Shown in pieces: positions 48,670 to 59,274 of a stretch of DNA of 64,000 bases. The notes beneath the pieces are model-generated. The model made no database searches. It saw nothing but the letters and a program-made list of their open reading frames with translations, and was not told where the DNA came from. The stretch spans positions 52,473,819-52,537,818 of the forward strand of contig OU862908.1 of NCBI GenBank assembly GCA_917880885.1. The letters are read 5' to 3'. The stretch is from Limnephilus marmoratus. Taxonomy: Eukaryota; Arthropoda; Insecta; Trichoptera; Limnephilidae. Position 1 is the stretch's first letter. Each line of letters opens with the position of its first letter. The translations under genes and the position numbers were made by a program.

Positions 48670-49014
48670 CAGGGTATTATTAGGCGTACTTGACATATTT
48701 TAACCAGTTATTCGTGACATTATTTGGAATAAAAAATGTAAATGAAATTTTGGTCTCCGGCGACTTTTTTTTTTCAAAACTTTTTCCTCAAAATCAATTT
48801 TTTTTCCGCATGTCGTCACTGGTCACCCAGCCGAGTAGCCGACCAACCCCTCACCCCATCTCTAACTGTCCAACACCTAAAATTTTTTATGTTTTTTGTA
48901 GAAAAAAAAATCAAAGATGTCACTGTAGACAAAAAATTTCATTTACATTTTTTACTCCAAATAATGTCAGGAATCAATGCTTAAAGTAAGTCAAGTACGT
49001 TCCTTAAAACCCTG
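48670..49014. mobile_element. Fold-back element, copy 2
   Basis: Ends CAGGGTATTATTAGGCGTAC and (complement) CAGGGTTTTAAGGAACGTAC, with long inverted arms containing GAAATTTTGGTCTCCGGCGA on the left and its partner on the right. The flanks share only TA. Same family as 7.8 kb. Short frames inside are arm sequence. Confidence 0.8.
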
Positions 49015-49059
49015 TAGGTATATATGCAGTCCCAGTGCTGCATACATATAAAATATATT

Positions 49060-49440
49060 GATTTTAATACAATACATATATTTTATTTTATTTATTTATG
49101 TTTATTTAGGAAGCATACAATTGTGTGTAAAGTAATTGTACATTAAATAGTGAATATAATTTAAACCAGTTAAGTTCAGTGAAATCAAGTGGTTATTAAA
49201 CAATTATAGTAGGTATAAATTGTAAGCACGTTGTAAAAATTATCAAAAAGTGGTAATAATCAATACAGAAATAATAGTTTCGAGTAGTTATTTAAATAAA
49301 ATAAAAAATAATAATAGTACATAGTGTTAAGTAAAAAGTTATTAAAAAGAAAATAATAAACAAGAATTAATAGTTTTCATTTAAGTACATTGTACGGTTA
49401 GTTTGATTTTAGTCGATTTAAGGGTAAAATGTATAATGTA
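49060..49440 (-). mobile_element. Probable LINE 3' UTR
   Basis: On the minus strand it ends in CCTAAATAAACATAAATAAATAAAATAAAAT, shortened here to the motif AAATAAATAAAATAAAA, an A-rich LINE-style tail. It sits between two copies of GCAGTCCCAGTGCTGC-like sequence (49027 and 49446, inverted). No coding remains. Confidence 0.4.
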
Positions 49441-49468
49441 TATATGCAGCACTAGGACTGCACATATA

Positions 49469-49653
49469 CAGGATGTTAAGTACTTGACTTACTTTAACCA
49501 GTGATTCCTGACATTATATGGAGTAACAAATGAAAATGAAATTTCGGTCTCCGGTGACATCTTTGTTGTTTTTTTTCTACAAAAACATAAAAAAATGTTA
49601 GGTGTTGTACAGTTGGAGGAGGGGTGAAGGGTTGGTCGACTACTCGGCTGGGT
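49469..49653. mobile_element. Fold-back element, copy 3 (left half)
   Basis: Starts CAGGATGTTAAGTACTTGAC directly after TATA and contains ATTTCGGTCTCCGGTGACATC. It ends at GACTACTCGGCTGGG followed by TATATA, without the right arm. Confidence 0.75.
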
Positions 49654-49774
49654 ATATACATGTTTATATATAAAGCTCAAACCAAAAAAACCTTAGTTTT
49701 CGAGTAAATCGAGTTTGAAGACTAAATTTTTAAGGTTAAATTGGAAAAAAGTTAAAGTTGCTACATGGTTACTG

Positions 49775-50040
49775 TCAGATCAGACAGCTTGACTATTCAC
49801 ATCTAGTCACCAAACACGGATAAGGCCATTTAAAGCAAAGTTTTAATTCTGAATGATGGTCTTTCACTAGGGCGATACTGAAACTATCTTCCAATCTGGA
49901 ACGTGCCGCAAATAAGAGTATACATTATAATATTTTTAAATGATCAAATTGTGAAATAACACAAACCAATCAAATAAAATTTACTTGCGCATGCTGAATT
50001 TGAACCCGTGACCTCCGGAACGCCAGTCGAGAGCCTTATC
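49775..50040 (-). mobile_element. SINE-B copy, old
   Basis: Diverged body (TCTAGTCACCAAACACGGAT, AGTTTTAATTCTGAATGATG) plus head complement GAATTTGAACCCGTGACC. It is truncated at both ends. Confidence 0.75.
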
Positions 50041-51169
50041 GAAAATAACAAAACTAGAAATGAAAAAAATATATTATAAATAAAGATATGTAAACGTGAA
50101 CAAAACTAGGGTATAAGTGATTAATTTTATGTGAATAATTTAATAAAATTTCATTAAGATTTTTCAAAAATAGTTATTTGCCATCGAATAGATATTTCGC
50201 ATTTCATATTATTTGTTCTTATTTAAATGTCGGAAACATTTATTTAATTATCATATACATTTATTTAATTATCAAAAACATTATTTAATTATCATAAACA
50301 TATAATATTATGTTAACTTTAAATATCCCTGAACAGCGTCGACACAGCTCGCCCGTGCTATTCGAGTAGATAGCAAATTAAAGAAGAAATTGTAAAAAGG
50401 GCCATTTAATAATTCCGACAATGTATTCAGGTCTAGTAAATGACTGATCTTTTGGGTGATTCAGCTTTTACTTAAATTATTTACAGTAGCGTGACAGACA
50501 ACCTTCCGTCTTCGGGCCTGTCCGAGCACTGAACTGCTCATGAGAAATCTGCCCTAATATATGATACGAAAATTGATGCAAACCAAATAAATCATTGGAT
50601 TTTAATATATTTATTTTTTAATTGAGATTCTTAAAATACTGTTTTATTTGATGATATTTTTATTTTATTAACTTAACTGTTTTTTGGTACATTAAAACGA
50701 TTCTAAAGTTGACTGATTTATGCAGTTTTTTTAATAATATCACATCGTAATTTAGCTAAAAAGGCTCTTTAATTAAAAAAATTAAAAATGAAGCGGTATA
50801 CGTTGAGATGTTTTCTATCTAAAAATATTTTTTTTCTTTTTTTTTCCTTTATGCATACGACAACATAAGAAAAATATTTGCAAGTCGATTGAGATGTGTT
50901 GAAAACAACTATTTTTCAAACAGTTATAAAGTATGAAAAATATTTTTTGTTAATATTTAATTATATTTCTGGGGATAGAACGTAAATGTAACTATCATTC
51001 TTTTGGTATAACTTTTTTTTTGTTTGTACGGTTATGGACGTAGGCGACTTCGAAAACGCGCAAAAATCATTAAATATTGAAAAATCTCTCGTACCATCTT
51101 AAGTACCTATTTATTATAACTCGATTATTGTTTGTCGGGTACCTACCTGTCTGAAATCGGTTCCTGGCA
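50041..51169. other. AT-rich spacer
   Basis: A small tandem of ATTTAATTATCATAAACAT-like units lies near 50236-50302. I see no gene. Confidence 0.4.
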
Positions 51170-51365
51170 ACTAACTAACCGACTAAATGGCCTCTGCTTA
51201 ATTACCTCGGTGTTGCCAGGTCCGACGTTTTTCCCGTATTGGCGCGCAGGTTCCCTTTTGGCGGACTTTCGAGGTAAAGGCCCGCCAATTAGTGGGGCGT
51301 AACGGCGGGAGCCGAACATTGTCTGACAAGTGTAAACTGACCTTAATAGGAGGACCGAAGTAATG
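51170..51365. promoter_or_regulatory. GC-richer unique patch, candidate enhancer
   Basis: Contains TTTTGGCGG and CCCGCCAA words (E2F-like) and TTAATTA-type homeodomain cores, in a compact block with sharp AT-rich edges. No open frame. Confidence 0.3.
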
Positions 51366-52254
51366 TTCGCTCTAATTTATTTATTTAAAAGGCGTCTTCA
51401 TGAGAAACGCACAGTATTATGAATTGTATTGGTTGCCACACTGGTCCTTCGATTTGTAAAATGGTTTCAAAGTTGGAAATAAAATTTGGCAAAGATAAAT
51501 ATTCACGTACCTAGTTATTTTAGTGCAACTTTTATATAGTTTTTTTACATATTAAAAAAATACTAATGGGAGAATATTTTAACTTAACCAAAAACCCATG
51601 GCATTGTAAAATATTCCCGGTGTGTCGAACTAAATTTGGAAAACATGTGATAGATATTTTTGATTTAGTAATGGTCATTAGTCATTAGCAAATAATTTGC
51701 CGATTTCTTATCGCTTTCATTAAGGGCCCGCCACCCGAATTTCTACCGATTGCTTATATATCTCCCTTAAACACGGTAAGTTTTATAGCTCTTAAAAATA
51801 TATGTTATTCTTGAAGATAATATCTAGACATTGCCCGCGCCGAAACGCAAATTATATAAAATTCCCTCGATCGATAAAAATCGCAAAATATGCTCCAAAA
51901 ATTATTATAAACACGTTTTTTTCAGTTTTTTTACAAGTTATATGTATGAAAAAATTCACAGTGTTTCTTTAAATGCTAAATGCTAAGACAATGCCCGCGA
52001 GATTTTTGCTCTTTTTTAAACGAGTAGTGTTTTATTAGACATTTTCGCAAATTTCGCATCAATTTTGTCGCCGTAAATGTTAGCGCTCTCCTCTAACATT
52101 CGTAATTTCGTATCTTTTCATCTTTTTCTTTGTGAGCCCGGTTGCAGAGCCTTAAGAGACAGTCGAAAATATTTTAATATGCCTTTTACAAAAAAGAAAC
52201 CAATTGATGTTTTCAAAATAAGGGTTTTTACTCTTATTTATTTTAAACTTCAGC
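51366..52254. other. AT-rich spacer
   Basis: A related pair of ATTGCCCGCG / AATGCCCGCG words lies near 51832 and 51992. No gene. Confidence 0.35.
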
Positions 52255-52515
52255 TCCACACAGGGTTATCTTTGGAAATGCTGTGTAGAGGTTATTTTTA
52301 GGGAAAGGAAGGAGGAACTAGTAGAAAAAAAGTAAGGCTCTTGGATCGAGAGAGTAAGTAGGTAGGTGGGCAAACGCATCCACCACCAAGACCAGATAGA
52401 CCTTGGCACCTCTGCTAAGTTACCAAACGTAGCGAACTACATGGGGAGACCTAAGAGGTATTGGTTATTCAATAAATGGTTCTCGAGGCGGTGAGGCGGT
52501 GCGCGGTACCCAGTA
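52255..52515 (-). mobile_element. A-element with internal deletions
   Basis: The 3' side (CTCCACACAGGGTTATCTTTG) and the 5' side (CCAAACGTAGCGAACTAC, AATAAATGGTTCTCGAGGCG) remain. The hairpin core and part of the centre are deleted. Confidence 0.7.
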
Positions 52516-53429
52516 GCCATACCTGCCAAAATGAAGAAAAAAAAATTGTTTCCCATAAGATGCTTGCCACAAAAATTGTTTGCCACAGCAACAAATTTAA
52601 TTGTTTTTGCAATATAATTCTAATTAAACAACTTATAAAGTTAAGGGATTATTCCCCTTACTTTTTTATGCATTTTATTATTATAAACTGACCGTTGTTG
52701 AATACTAACATCATTAAAAATCAAATTAGTTCCTACCTAATAACTAAATATATTTTTATTATTTATTGTTTGTAATACATTACTTTTTCAAGCCCCTCTA
52801 GTCTGTGTTCACGCAGTTTAAACGTAAATCAGTGTATTGTTTTAGTCCAGTGATAGAAGCGGCCGACTGCTAGCGGTGTAACATAGTCGGTTGTAGTTAG
52901 TTGTCGGGCGGGACCTAGTTTATAGCTGCGGCTAGGGATGGGCAATGGGTATAGGGGTTAGCGTAATAACAGGTTCTAAATAAACGCGCCAAATTTGATC
53001 TATTTTAATTAGTTTTTAGTTATACCGCCGACACTAAGTTAAACTGTGGCGACTTTGTACCATTATCGCTGGAGTTTGAAGTCTTCGCCTCCGAGGATTA
53101 TGTTATTAGGATATTAGGGATAAGTTAATCTTTGATTTTCTTCTAAATTGATTCTGCGATCCTGGTGGTCTTTTTGGATATCTTTTATGAACGATAATGA
53201 CATAAATAAATATCTATTCCTGGGGGTTTTGGTCAACTTGGAATAAGAATAACCAACGTTTAAACAAACCATATCACCGCATGAACATTATTACACAACA
53301 TTGACAAAATATTTCATGAGTGATTTAATATATTTAATATAATCATATTTCATTAATAAACAGATTTTGTACGAACTCTCTAAGGCTTAGATACGGTGAA
53401 CGACTTCAGACTCGTTTATAAGTTATGAA
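52516..53429. other. Spacer
   Basis: A GC-richer bit lies near 52850-52940 (AAGCGGCCGACTGCTAGCGG). No gene or named repeat. Confidence 0.35.
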
Positions 53430-53580
53430 GGACGCTGTAAAAATAAGGGTTTTGGATGACAAAAGACGCCGTAAGTAAAATGCAAAAGATAATGACGGAG
53501 GCATGACGAAGACCACCAAGATAAGAATCTTCCAGGCGCTGATTTTACCCAGATTCTCTGCATTAAACCATGGACACTTA

Positions 53581-53798
53581 GGACGGGTTGTTTCAAAAAA
53601 TTTGACGGTTTCATTAAACATTTTAAGTGAATTTGCACGTTCTGTGTTAGTTCTATTCAAGTTCTGTTATTATATCATTAAAGGCCAGTTGCTCCATACA
53701 ACTGAAAGAATTCCAGAATTTGAATAGAACTTAGACATAATGTGAGAATTATCTTCAAATATTTGAAGAATCCGTCAAATTTTTTTAACAACCCTTTC
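53581..53798. mobile_element. Short TIR element, copy 2
   Basis: Inverted arms begin GGACGGGTTGTTTCAAAAAA and, on the complement, GAAAGGGTTGTTAAAAAAAT. TTA stands on both sides (53578-53580, 53799-53801). Excision with one TTA restores LINE reading across the join, which fixes the borders. Same family as 38.9 kb. Confidence 0.85.
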
Positions 53799-53841
53799 TT
53801 AGATCCAGCGAAGTGAAGTGCTGGAGACAAATGCTCAAGAT

Positions 53842-55902
53842 CAGTGGCGGACTAAGCCCGTCAGAGGCCCGGGGCGGCAAAGCTGAATGAGGCCCCCCCC
53901 CCACCCTAGTTGAAAAAGTTTATGTAATTTTACAAGATTTTTATTCAGTTCACACGGGTCTCTGGTCCTAAAGAGCCTTCAAGCGTCTCCGTGTTCCCTT
54001 GATCAAATCTTAAACAAGGCACCAGAGCACTTTAAAAAAATGTCATTTTTTAAATTTAATTTTCTAGAATATGCATTTGTTAATAATGCTATCACCTAAC
54101 TTTTTAAGAAAATTCGTAAAATTGACGGAAATGCATCATTTTTTATATGATACCGTTTTAAACATATTATATGTTGAATTATCCTTCAGCAAAACTTTGA
54201 AGACGTTTTTCGCGAAACTGCGTTTTCCAACCTGGTTGACAACATATTAAAAAAAACTATACATCTGATTTGCATGCACCAAGTCTTAAACTGTTAGAAA
54301 ATCTTGTTACTATGGCACCACATATGGATTGTTTTATAAAGGGACCCCGTATATTTTTTATGAACGCTGAAAATTTTCATAAAATACGCTGGTCCGCCAG
54401 GACCAGAGGCCACCGCTTCAGCCCCCCCCCCCCGCCCCCCGTTAGTCCGCCACTAAATATTTTTAATTACTTACCAATTTTATTACTATCTACATTATCT
54501 GTAATGATAAAATAACCTTTTGCAAAGGGTCTAAGCTAGTGAAAAAATGCAACAAGTCTTGAACTGTTCGAAAATCCAGTCACTATAGTCAGTGCCATAT
54601 TATCCATAAGAAAACTGTAGTCAACTGCCTAGGGGCCCCGAATTGGGTAGGGGCCCCGAGGGTAAAGGGCCCCCGAGACGTGCATTGCCTAGGGGCCCTG
54701 ACATGTTTAAGCCGGCCCTGGCAGAATCGTATTATCCATAATTTAGCCACGTATCAGCTAGGGGCCCCTATGGCAAAGGGGCACCGATACGTGCATTGCC
54801 TAGAGGCCCCGGTATGTTTAAGCCGGCCCTGGCAGGGCCCTAGTGTCCATAAAGCAGTGTAAGCTGGCCTTGGCAGAGCCCTATTGTGCACAAGGCAGTG
54901 TAGGTCACTGCCTAAGAGCCCCCCATCGGGTAGGGGTCCGTAGGGTAATGGGGCCCCGAGAGGCGCATTGCCTAGGGGCCTTAACATGTTTAAGCCGGTC
55001 CTGGCAGGGCCGTATTATCCATAAGGCAGTGTAGGCCACTGCCTTATGTCAAATCACTATAGCAGAAATATCACTATAGAAAATCCAGTCACTATAGCCA
55101 GGGCCGTATTATCCATAAGAAGTGTAGGAAACTGCTCAGGAGCCCCGCATTGGTTAGGAGCCCCAAGGGTAAAGGGACCCCGAGAAGTGCATTGCCTAGG
55201 GGCCCCGCTTTGGGTAGGGGCCCCCTAGGGTAAAGGGGCCCCGAGTCGTGCATTACCTGGGGGCCCCGACATGTTTAAGTTAGCCCTGGCAGTGCCGTAT
55301 TGTCCACAAGACAGTGTAGGCCACTGCCTAAGGGTCACGTATAAGCTAGACGAGACCCGAGACGTGCATTGATTAGGGGCCCCAACATGTTTAATCCGGC
55401 CCTGACTATGACATCATGTAGGGATTATTTTATTTTATAAAGGGCCCCCATTTTTTCTTTTTTTTTAGATATCAAAATTCACCTACATGGATGCATTGAA
55501 TTTTCGAACAGTTTAAGAATTGGTGCATGCAAATCGGATGTATAGTTTGTTTAATATGTTGCCAATCAGGTTGAAAACGTGGTAAAAAAGTTTCGAGAAA
55601 AACGCATTCAAAATTTGGCTGAAGGATAATTCAATATGCAAATTGTTTCAAACGCTTTCACATAAAATATTCTATTTCCGTCAATTTTTCAATTTCAATT
55701 TTAAAAAATTGGTGAGAGCATTTTTAACAAGTGCTTTTCCAAAAAAATAAATAAAAAAATGACAAAAAATATTTACAGTCTCCTGGTGCCGTAAAGTCTT
55801 GTTTAGGATTTGACCAAAGGAACATGGAGGCGTTTGGGGGCCCCCCAGGACCGGGGGCCCGGGGCGGACCGCCCCCCCCGCCCCCCCCTTAGTCCGCCAC
55901 TG
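53842..55902. mobile_element. Composite hAT-like element
   Basis: TIR CAGTGGCGGACTAAG at the left and exact complement CTTAGTCCGCCACTG at the right are flanked by perfect 8-bp duplications CTCAAGAT (53834-53841, 55903-55910), a hAT signature. The two flanks fold back on each other over several hundred bases (TGCATGCACC, GAATTATCCTTCAGC and partners). A third, internal end (GTTAGTCCGCCACTA, about 54440-54454) suggests a shorter element once ended there. The middle holds a tandem array of another MITE. C-runs and G-runs near both ends are prone to length change. No transposase frame remains. Confidence 0.85.
54590..55404. repeat. Tandem array of GGCCC-type MITE units
   Basis: About seven head-to-tail, partly shortened units each start near CAGGGCCGTATTATCCATAA and end near ATGTTTAAGCCGGCCCTGG. 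Each unit is recognisably the 121-bp hAT-like MITE seen at 44.9 kb. The interior is dense in AGGGGCCCCG. Short frames here are artefacts. Confidence 0.9.
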
Positions 55903-56119
55903 CTCAAGATTCCATGGCATAAATGTTTCCATTCCGGAAGAGCTAGGCTAGGCATCCACAATAAGTTTTTCAACTGTCTGCCTACAACGTATTTCAAGCT
56001 GACAGCAACGTGACATAACCAAACCAAACCATGCCAAACTTAGGACTCTAACCTGGAGAAACTCATAGTTACTGGCAAAGTGGAAAGCAGAAGAAGCAAA
56101 TGAAGGTAGCAGTGCACAC

Positions 56120-56550
56120 GGAGGCGTCTACTAATATCTACAGGAATTCCAAAAACTGAAAAAATTGAACTAATATCTATGAGAAGGAAAGTGTTGACGA
56201 ATATCTACAGCTCAAACTGTTGACGAATATCTATGAGAACCAAAGTGTTGACCAATATCTACAGCACTGGCAGAGGTTGGATTTGCAATTATGTATAGCA
56301 TATTGGAATAACGTAATATTGCGTATGCAGTTTAAAAAACTTAATTTATGTAAGTATGTGTGTAAAAATCCCTAATATCGGACTATTGGACACATTTAGC
56401 TGATTAATCCAACCTACGCTCTGTAGATATTAGTTTAACCTAAGCTCTGTAGATATTAGTCAACACTCTGAAGTTCGTAGATATTAGTTCAACATATGAG
56501 CTGTAGATATTCGTCCGACATACAGGCTGTAGATATTAATATCTGGAGTC
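56120..56550. mobile_element. hAT-like MITE with subterminal repeats, copy 2
   Basis: A 431-bp inverted copy of the element at 45.9 kb runs from GGAGGCGTCTACTAATATC to ATATCTGGAGTC. Its 8-bp duplications GTGCACAC are perfect (56112-56119, 56551-56558). It has one extra subterminal unit relative to copy 1 (near 56425-56455) but is otherwise very similar, so both are fairly young. Confidence 0.92.
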
Positions 56551-56659
56551 GTGCACACGGCACAACCACGATAAGTGGAGGAACCTTGTCTACCATGGAA
56601 ATTGGAACGAGTATCTCGATCCTTAGTAATGAGAAACCGACTTAAGAATAAGAATTAGT

Positions 56660-57700
56660 CCGGTAAAAATGTACCAGTGATTAAATAATAATGTTCCTGG
56701 TCTTTTGCTGTACCACTGTATTTTGAGGAATTCTATTGATTTTTTGTTATTTGGGAGCGTATTTAGTAACCCGTAGCTTAGAGAATTTTCTTATTAAATT
56801 TATTATTGTATTTTGATTCAATATTAGTTAGGTTAAACATTTTTCCTTATTTGAAACCGAAGCTAATCTATATAGTTTAAAAAATGGGTATCACGGCGTG
56901 ATCCCAAGAAGCAACTTCCGATTAGTATCTTCAAGAAGTCATCAAGTAGTTTGATGTGGATACCGGGTTTGTGTAAATCGCGGCCTTAGTGAAGTGTTGG
57001 ATTATTTGTGTTCCGTCAGTTCTGAAGGATTGCTCAACTCTTTCCAGGAAGGCCGGCGGCAATTCCGTTTTGCTGAGTCGTTAGTGTGCCTTACTAATGG
57101 CCTGATGCTACAATAAAACAATAACTTTTTATATTACTCCGAGTCAATTGGCCGTAAAGTTACATAAAACCAAATGATTGCTGTTAGGTGTAGTAACCGT
57201 ATCGCATAGGCGTTTATTGGGTGATATTTGGGAATACATAGTTATACTCGTAAGTAAGTTAAGATTTTACAGTAGAATTTTAATGATATACTTGCGCAGT
57301 GGGTAGTTGGGTAGTAGTGTACGGTATCGCAGAACAAATGACTAAAACAAATAAAACCAACTACTAACGTGCTATTTAGGGCTTCTGAGGGTGTTACAAA
57401 CTATTTCGAACCAAATTGAACCTTTATCGGATGTGCACAGATACATTCAAACGCGGGCTCTTGAAAATGATTTACCTACAACTATCTAAATTAATATCTA
57501 CGTCTCGGCAAAATTCTGAGAGAAATCTTTATGGTTAGGTAACTGCAATGAACATAGGTCGGAGATGGTGTATTGAACGTGGACGTATGTCTCTGATGAA
57601 TGTTCGATGCGAAAGAAGGCTATTATAAAAGGTAAGTAAGCTTGTTCAAGATTCGCTTCCATTCTAAACTAGTTTGTAATCATCATCATCACTCTTGGCT
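56660..57700. other. Spacer
   Basis: A modestly GC-richer stretch lies near 56930-57110. I see no gene or named repeat. Confidence 0.35.
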
Positions 57701-58143
57701 CTACAACCCCTGTTGGGTCTTGGCCTCCTCAAGAGTCTTCCTCCACTCATCTCGGTTTTGTGCCAGCTCTCTCCAGTTTAGAAGCTCCGAGGTAGATATT
57801 ATATCTTTGAGGACGTTGTCGCTCCATCTTAATATTGGCCTTCCCAGGCTCCTTCGCCCTATCGGTGTTGAATTCAGCAGGGACTTTGGTGCTTGAAGCT
57901 CGGTCATTCTATCTACATGACCCAGCCACCGAAGTCTTACCTGTTTAATAAATTTTGTGACGTTTAGATCCTTAAACAGAGTATATAGCTCATTGTTGTA
58001 AAGTCTGCGCCAAAATCCATTTTCTTAAACCGGTCCGAAGATACGCCTCAAAATTTGCCTTTCAAAAATGTCCAGTGCTCGCTCATTCCTCTTAGTTAGT
58101 ACCTACCTAAGTCTCAGCAGCGTATGTGAGTACTGGTGTGGTA
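57701..58143 (-). pseudogene. RTE-like LINE, ORF2 C-terminus
   Basis: The minus strand reads VLTYAAET, then (with a frame change) RNERALDIFERQILRRIFGP, a stop, NELYTLFKDLNVTKFIKQVR, LRWLGHVDRMTE, GRRSLGRPILRWSDNVLKDI and NWRELAQNRDEWRKTLEEAK, with the frame ending at 57701. The LRWLGH and GRP..RW...V motifs and the DR..WR end are the hallmark of RTE/BovB-type LINE tails. It is dead. The lineage differs from the interrupted LINE 1 kb away, which has the IPW...NVSI variant. Confidence 0.85.
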
Positions 58144-58239
58144 AGTGTTTTCTACACTAATATCTTGCAATTTTATGTAAATTAATTTATAGTAGATACA
58201 AACCAGTTTGTACTATAATACTTATATTTAATTCGTTTT

Positions 58240-58452
58240 TATTTGATTAATATGTGTTATTTCACAATTAATTCATTTAAAATAATATATAGTATATTTG
58301 TGGCACGATGCAGAGTGGAAGATATTCTCAGTATCGCCCTGGTGTAAGACTACCATTCAGAATTGAAACGTTGCTTGAAATGTCTCATTGCCATAGTCTC
58401 ATTGGCTCCAAACGGTAGCAGTTGGGACTGTTGAGCGGTATTAATATAAAAA
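58240..58452 (+). mobile_element. SINE-B copy, head missing, internal deletion
   Basis: Linker TTATTTCACAATTAATTCAT and body (GCAGAGTGGAAGATATTCTC to GTTGAGCGGTATTAATATA) are present. The pyrimidine-rich middle is deleted after GAAACGTTGCTTGAAATG. Confidence 0.85.
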
Positions 58453-59039
58453 AGTAAATATCGTAATCCATGCACTATTGTACCTGAAATAACAAAATAC
58501 ACTAAAATTTATAGTAACCCTCGTTTAACATTTCACTGGTGCGTGAATCCATAATGGATACAAGTGGCGTTAGATTCAGGCAAAAAGAAAATAAATGAGT
58601 AAAATATTTATTTTAATTGATGAAGAGAAAACATTTTTATACTTTTTAACTGTAGGTGGGTGTGGCTTATCTCTTTATCACAGCTCACAGCTAAAAATCA
58701 TTTATACCTTGCAAGGGAGCGAACTCGCTACTGTACAAAACACAATCGAACACAACGTAGATCAACAAATGCATGTTATGCAGAAAATACTTATATAAAA
58801 CCCTTGCAAAAATTGGCTTAAGTGTAATAAATGGTGAATATGATCATAAATATCGTTTCTCCATGCACTGCAATCATACATCATGATAATAATCGTTTTT
58901 TTTTTCGAGGAAACTTTGGCGGCATTTCTTCACAAGTGCAAGAAAGTAAAATCATATCGCCGGAGACAAAAGGAGGCTCAAGGGGTAAAGAGAGGCACAG
59001 AGAAGTAAAGAGGTACCCGGTAGTAATGGAGGTCCCATA
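58453..59039. other. Spacer
   Basis: No gene recognised. The frames at 58595-58798 and 58831-59040 have no family resemblance. Confidence 0.35.
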
Positions 59040-59210
59040 AAGCCTCACCGACTCGGCTGGAAACTGTCACCGAGATACGTCATCTCGGGATCTCTGTCAT
59101 AACTCATGCAGGGGCCGACTGCGCACTGCGCGCACACTTTTGCACAGGTCGTGTGAGGTTTCCCCTTTGTGGTTTATTCGCCGTCAGTTTTGGCATGGAA
59201 AGGGTTGCAG
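59040..59210. promoter_or_regulatory. GC-richer unique patch, candidate enhancer
   Basis: Compact unique block with CG words, an inverted pair (CCGAGATACGTCATCTCGG) and a Runt-like TGTGGTTT. No open frame. Confidence 0.3.
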
Positions 59211-59274
59211 AATTAATAAAAATTAATTAATTTTTAATTTATCTTAATTTAATTATTCTGTAAACCAGTTCATT

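Larger units (their letters stand above)
53430..56626 (+). pseudogene. Degenerate RTE/BovB-like LINE, interrupted by three transposons
   Basis: Four colinear pieces (53430-53580, 53799-53841, 55903-56119, 56551-56626) spell the C-terminal part of a LINE ORF. Piece 1 has KTTKIRIFQALILPRF; piece 2 EVKCWRQMLK; piece 3, with frameshifts, NVSIPEELG, STVCLQRI and NLEKLIVTGKVESRRS; piece 4 HDKWRNLVYHGNWNEYLDP and a stop at 56624-56626. Removing the intervening elements with one target duplication each rejoins the LINE text: WTLRSSEVKCW across the first join and MLKIPW across the second. Internal stops and frameshifts show it was dead, or decayed, independently. The catalytic domains lie upstream and are missing. 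Confidence 0.85.

Noticed and set aside
57642..57896. Plus-strand open frame
   Set aside because: It is the complement of the RTE-like LINE C-terminus, which is clearly the real (dead) coding strand.
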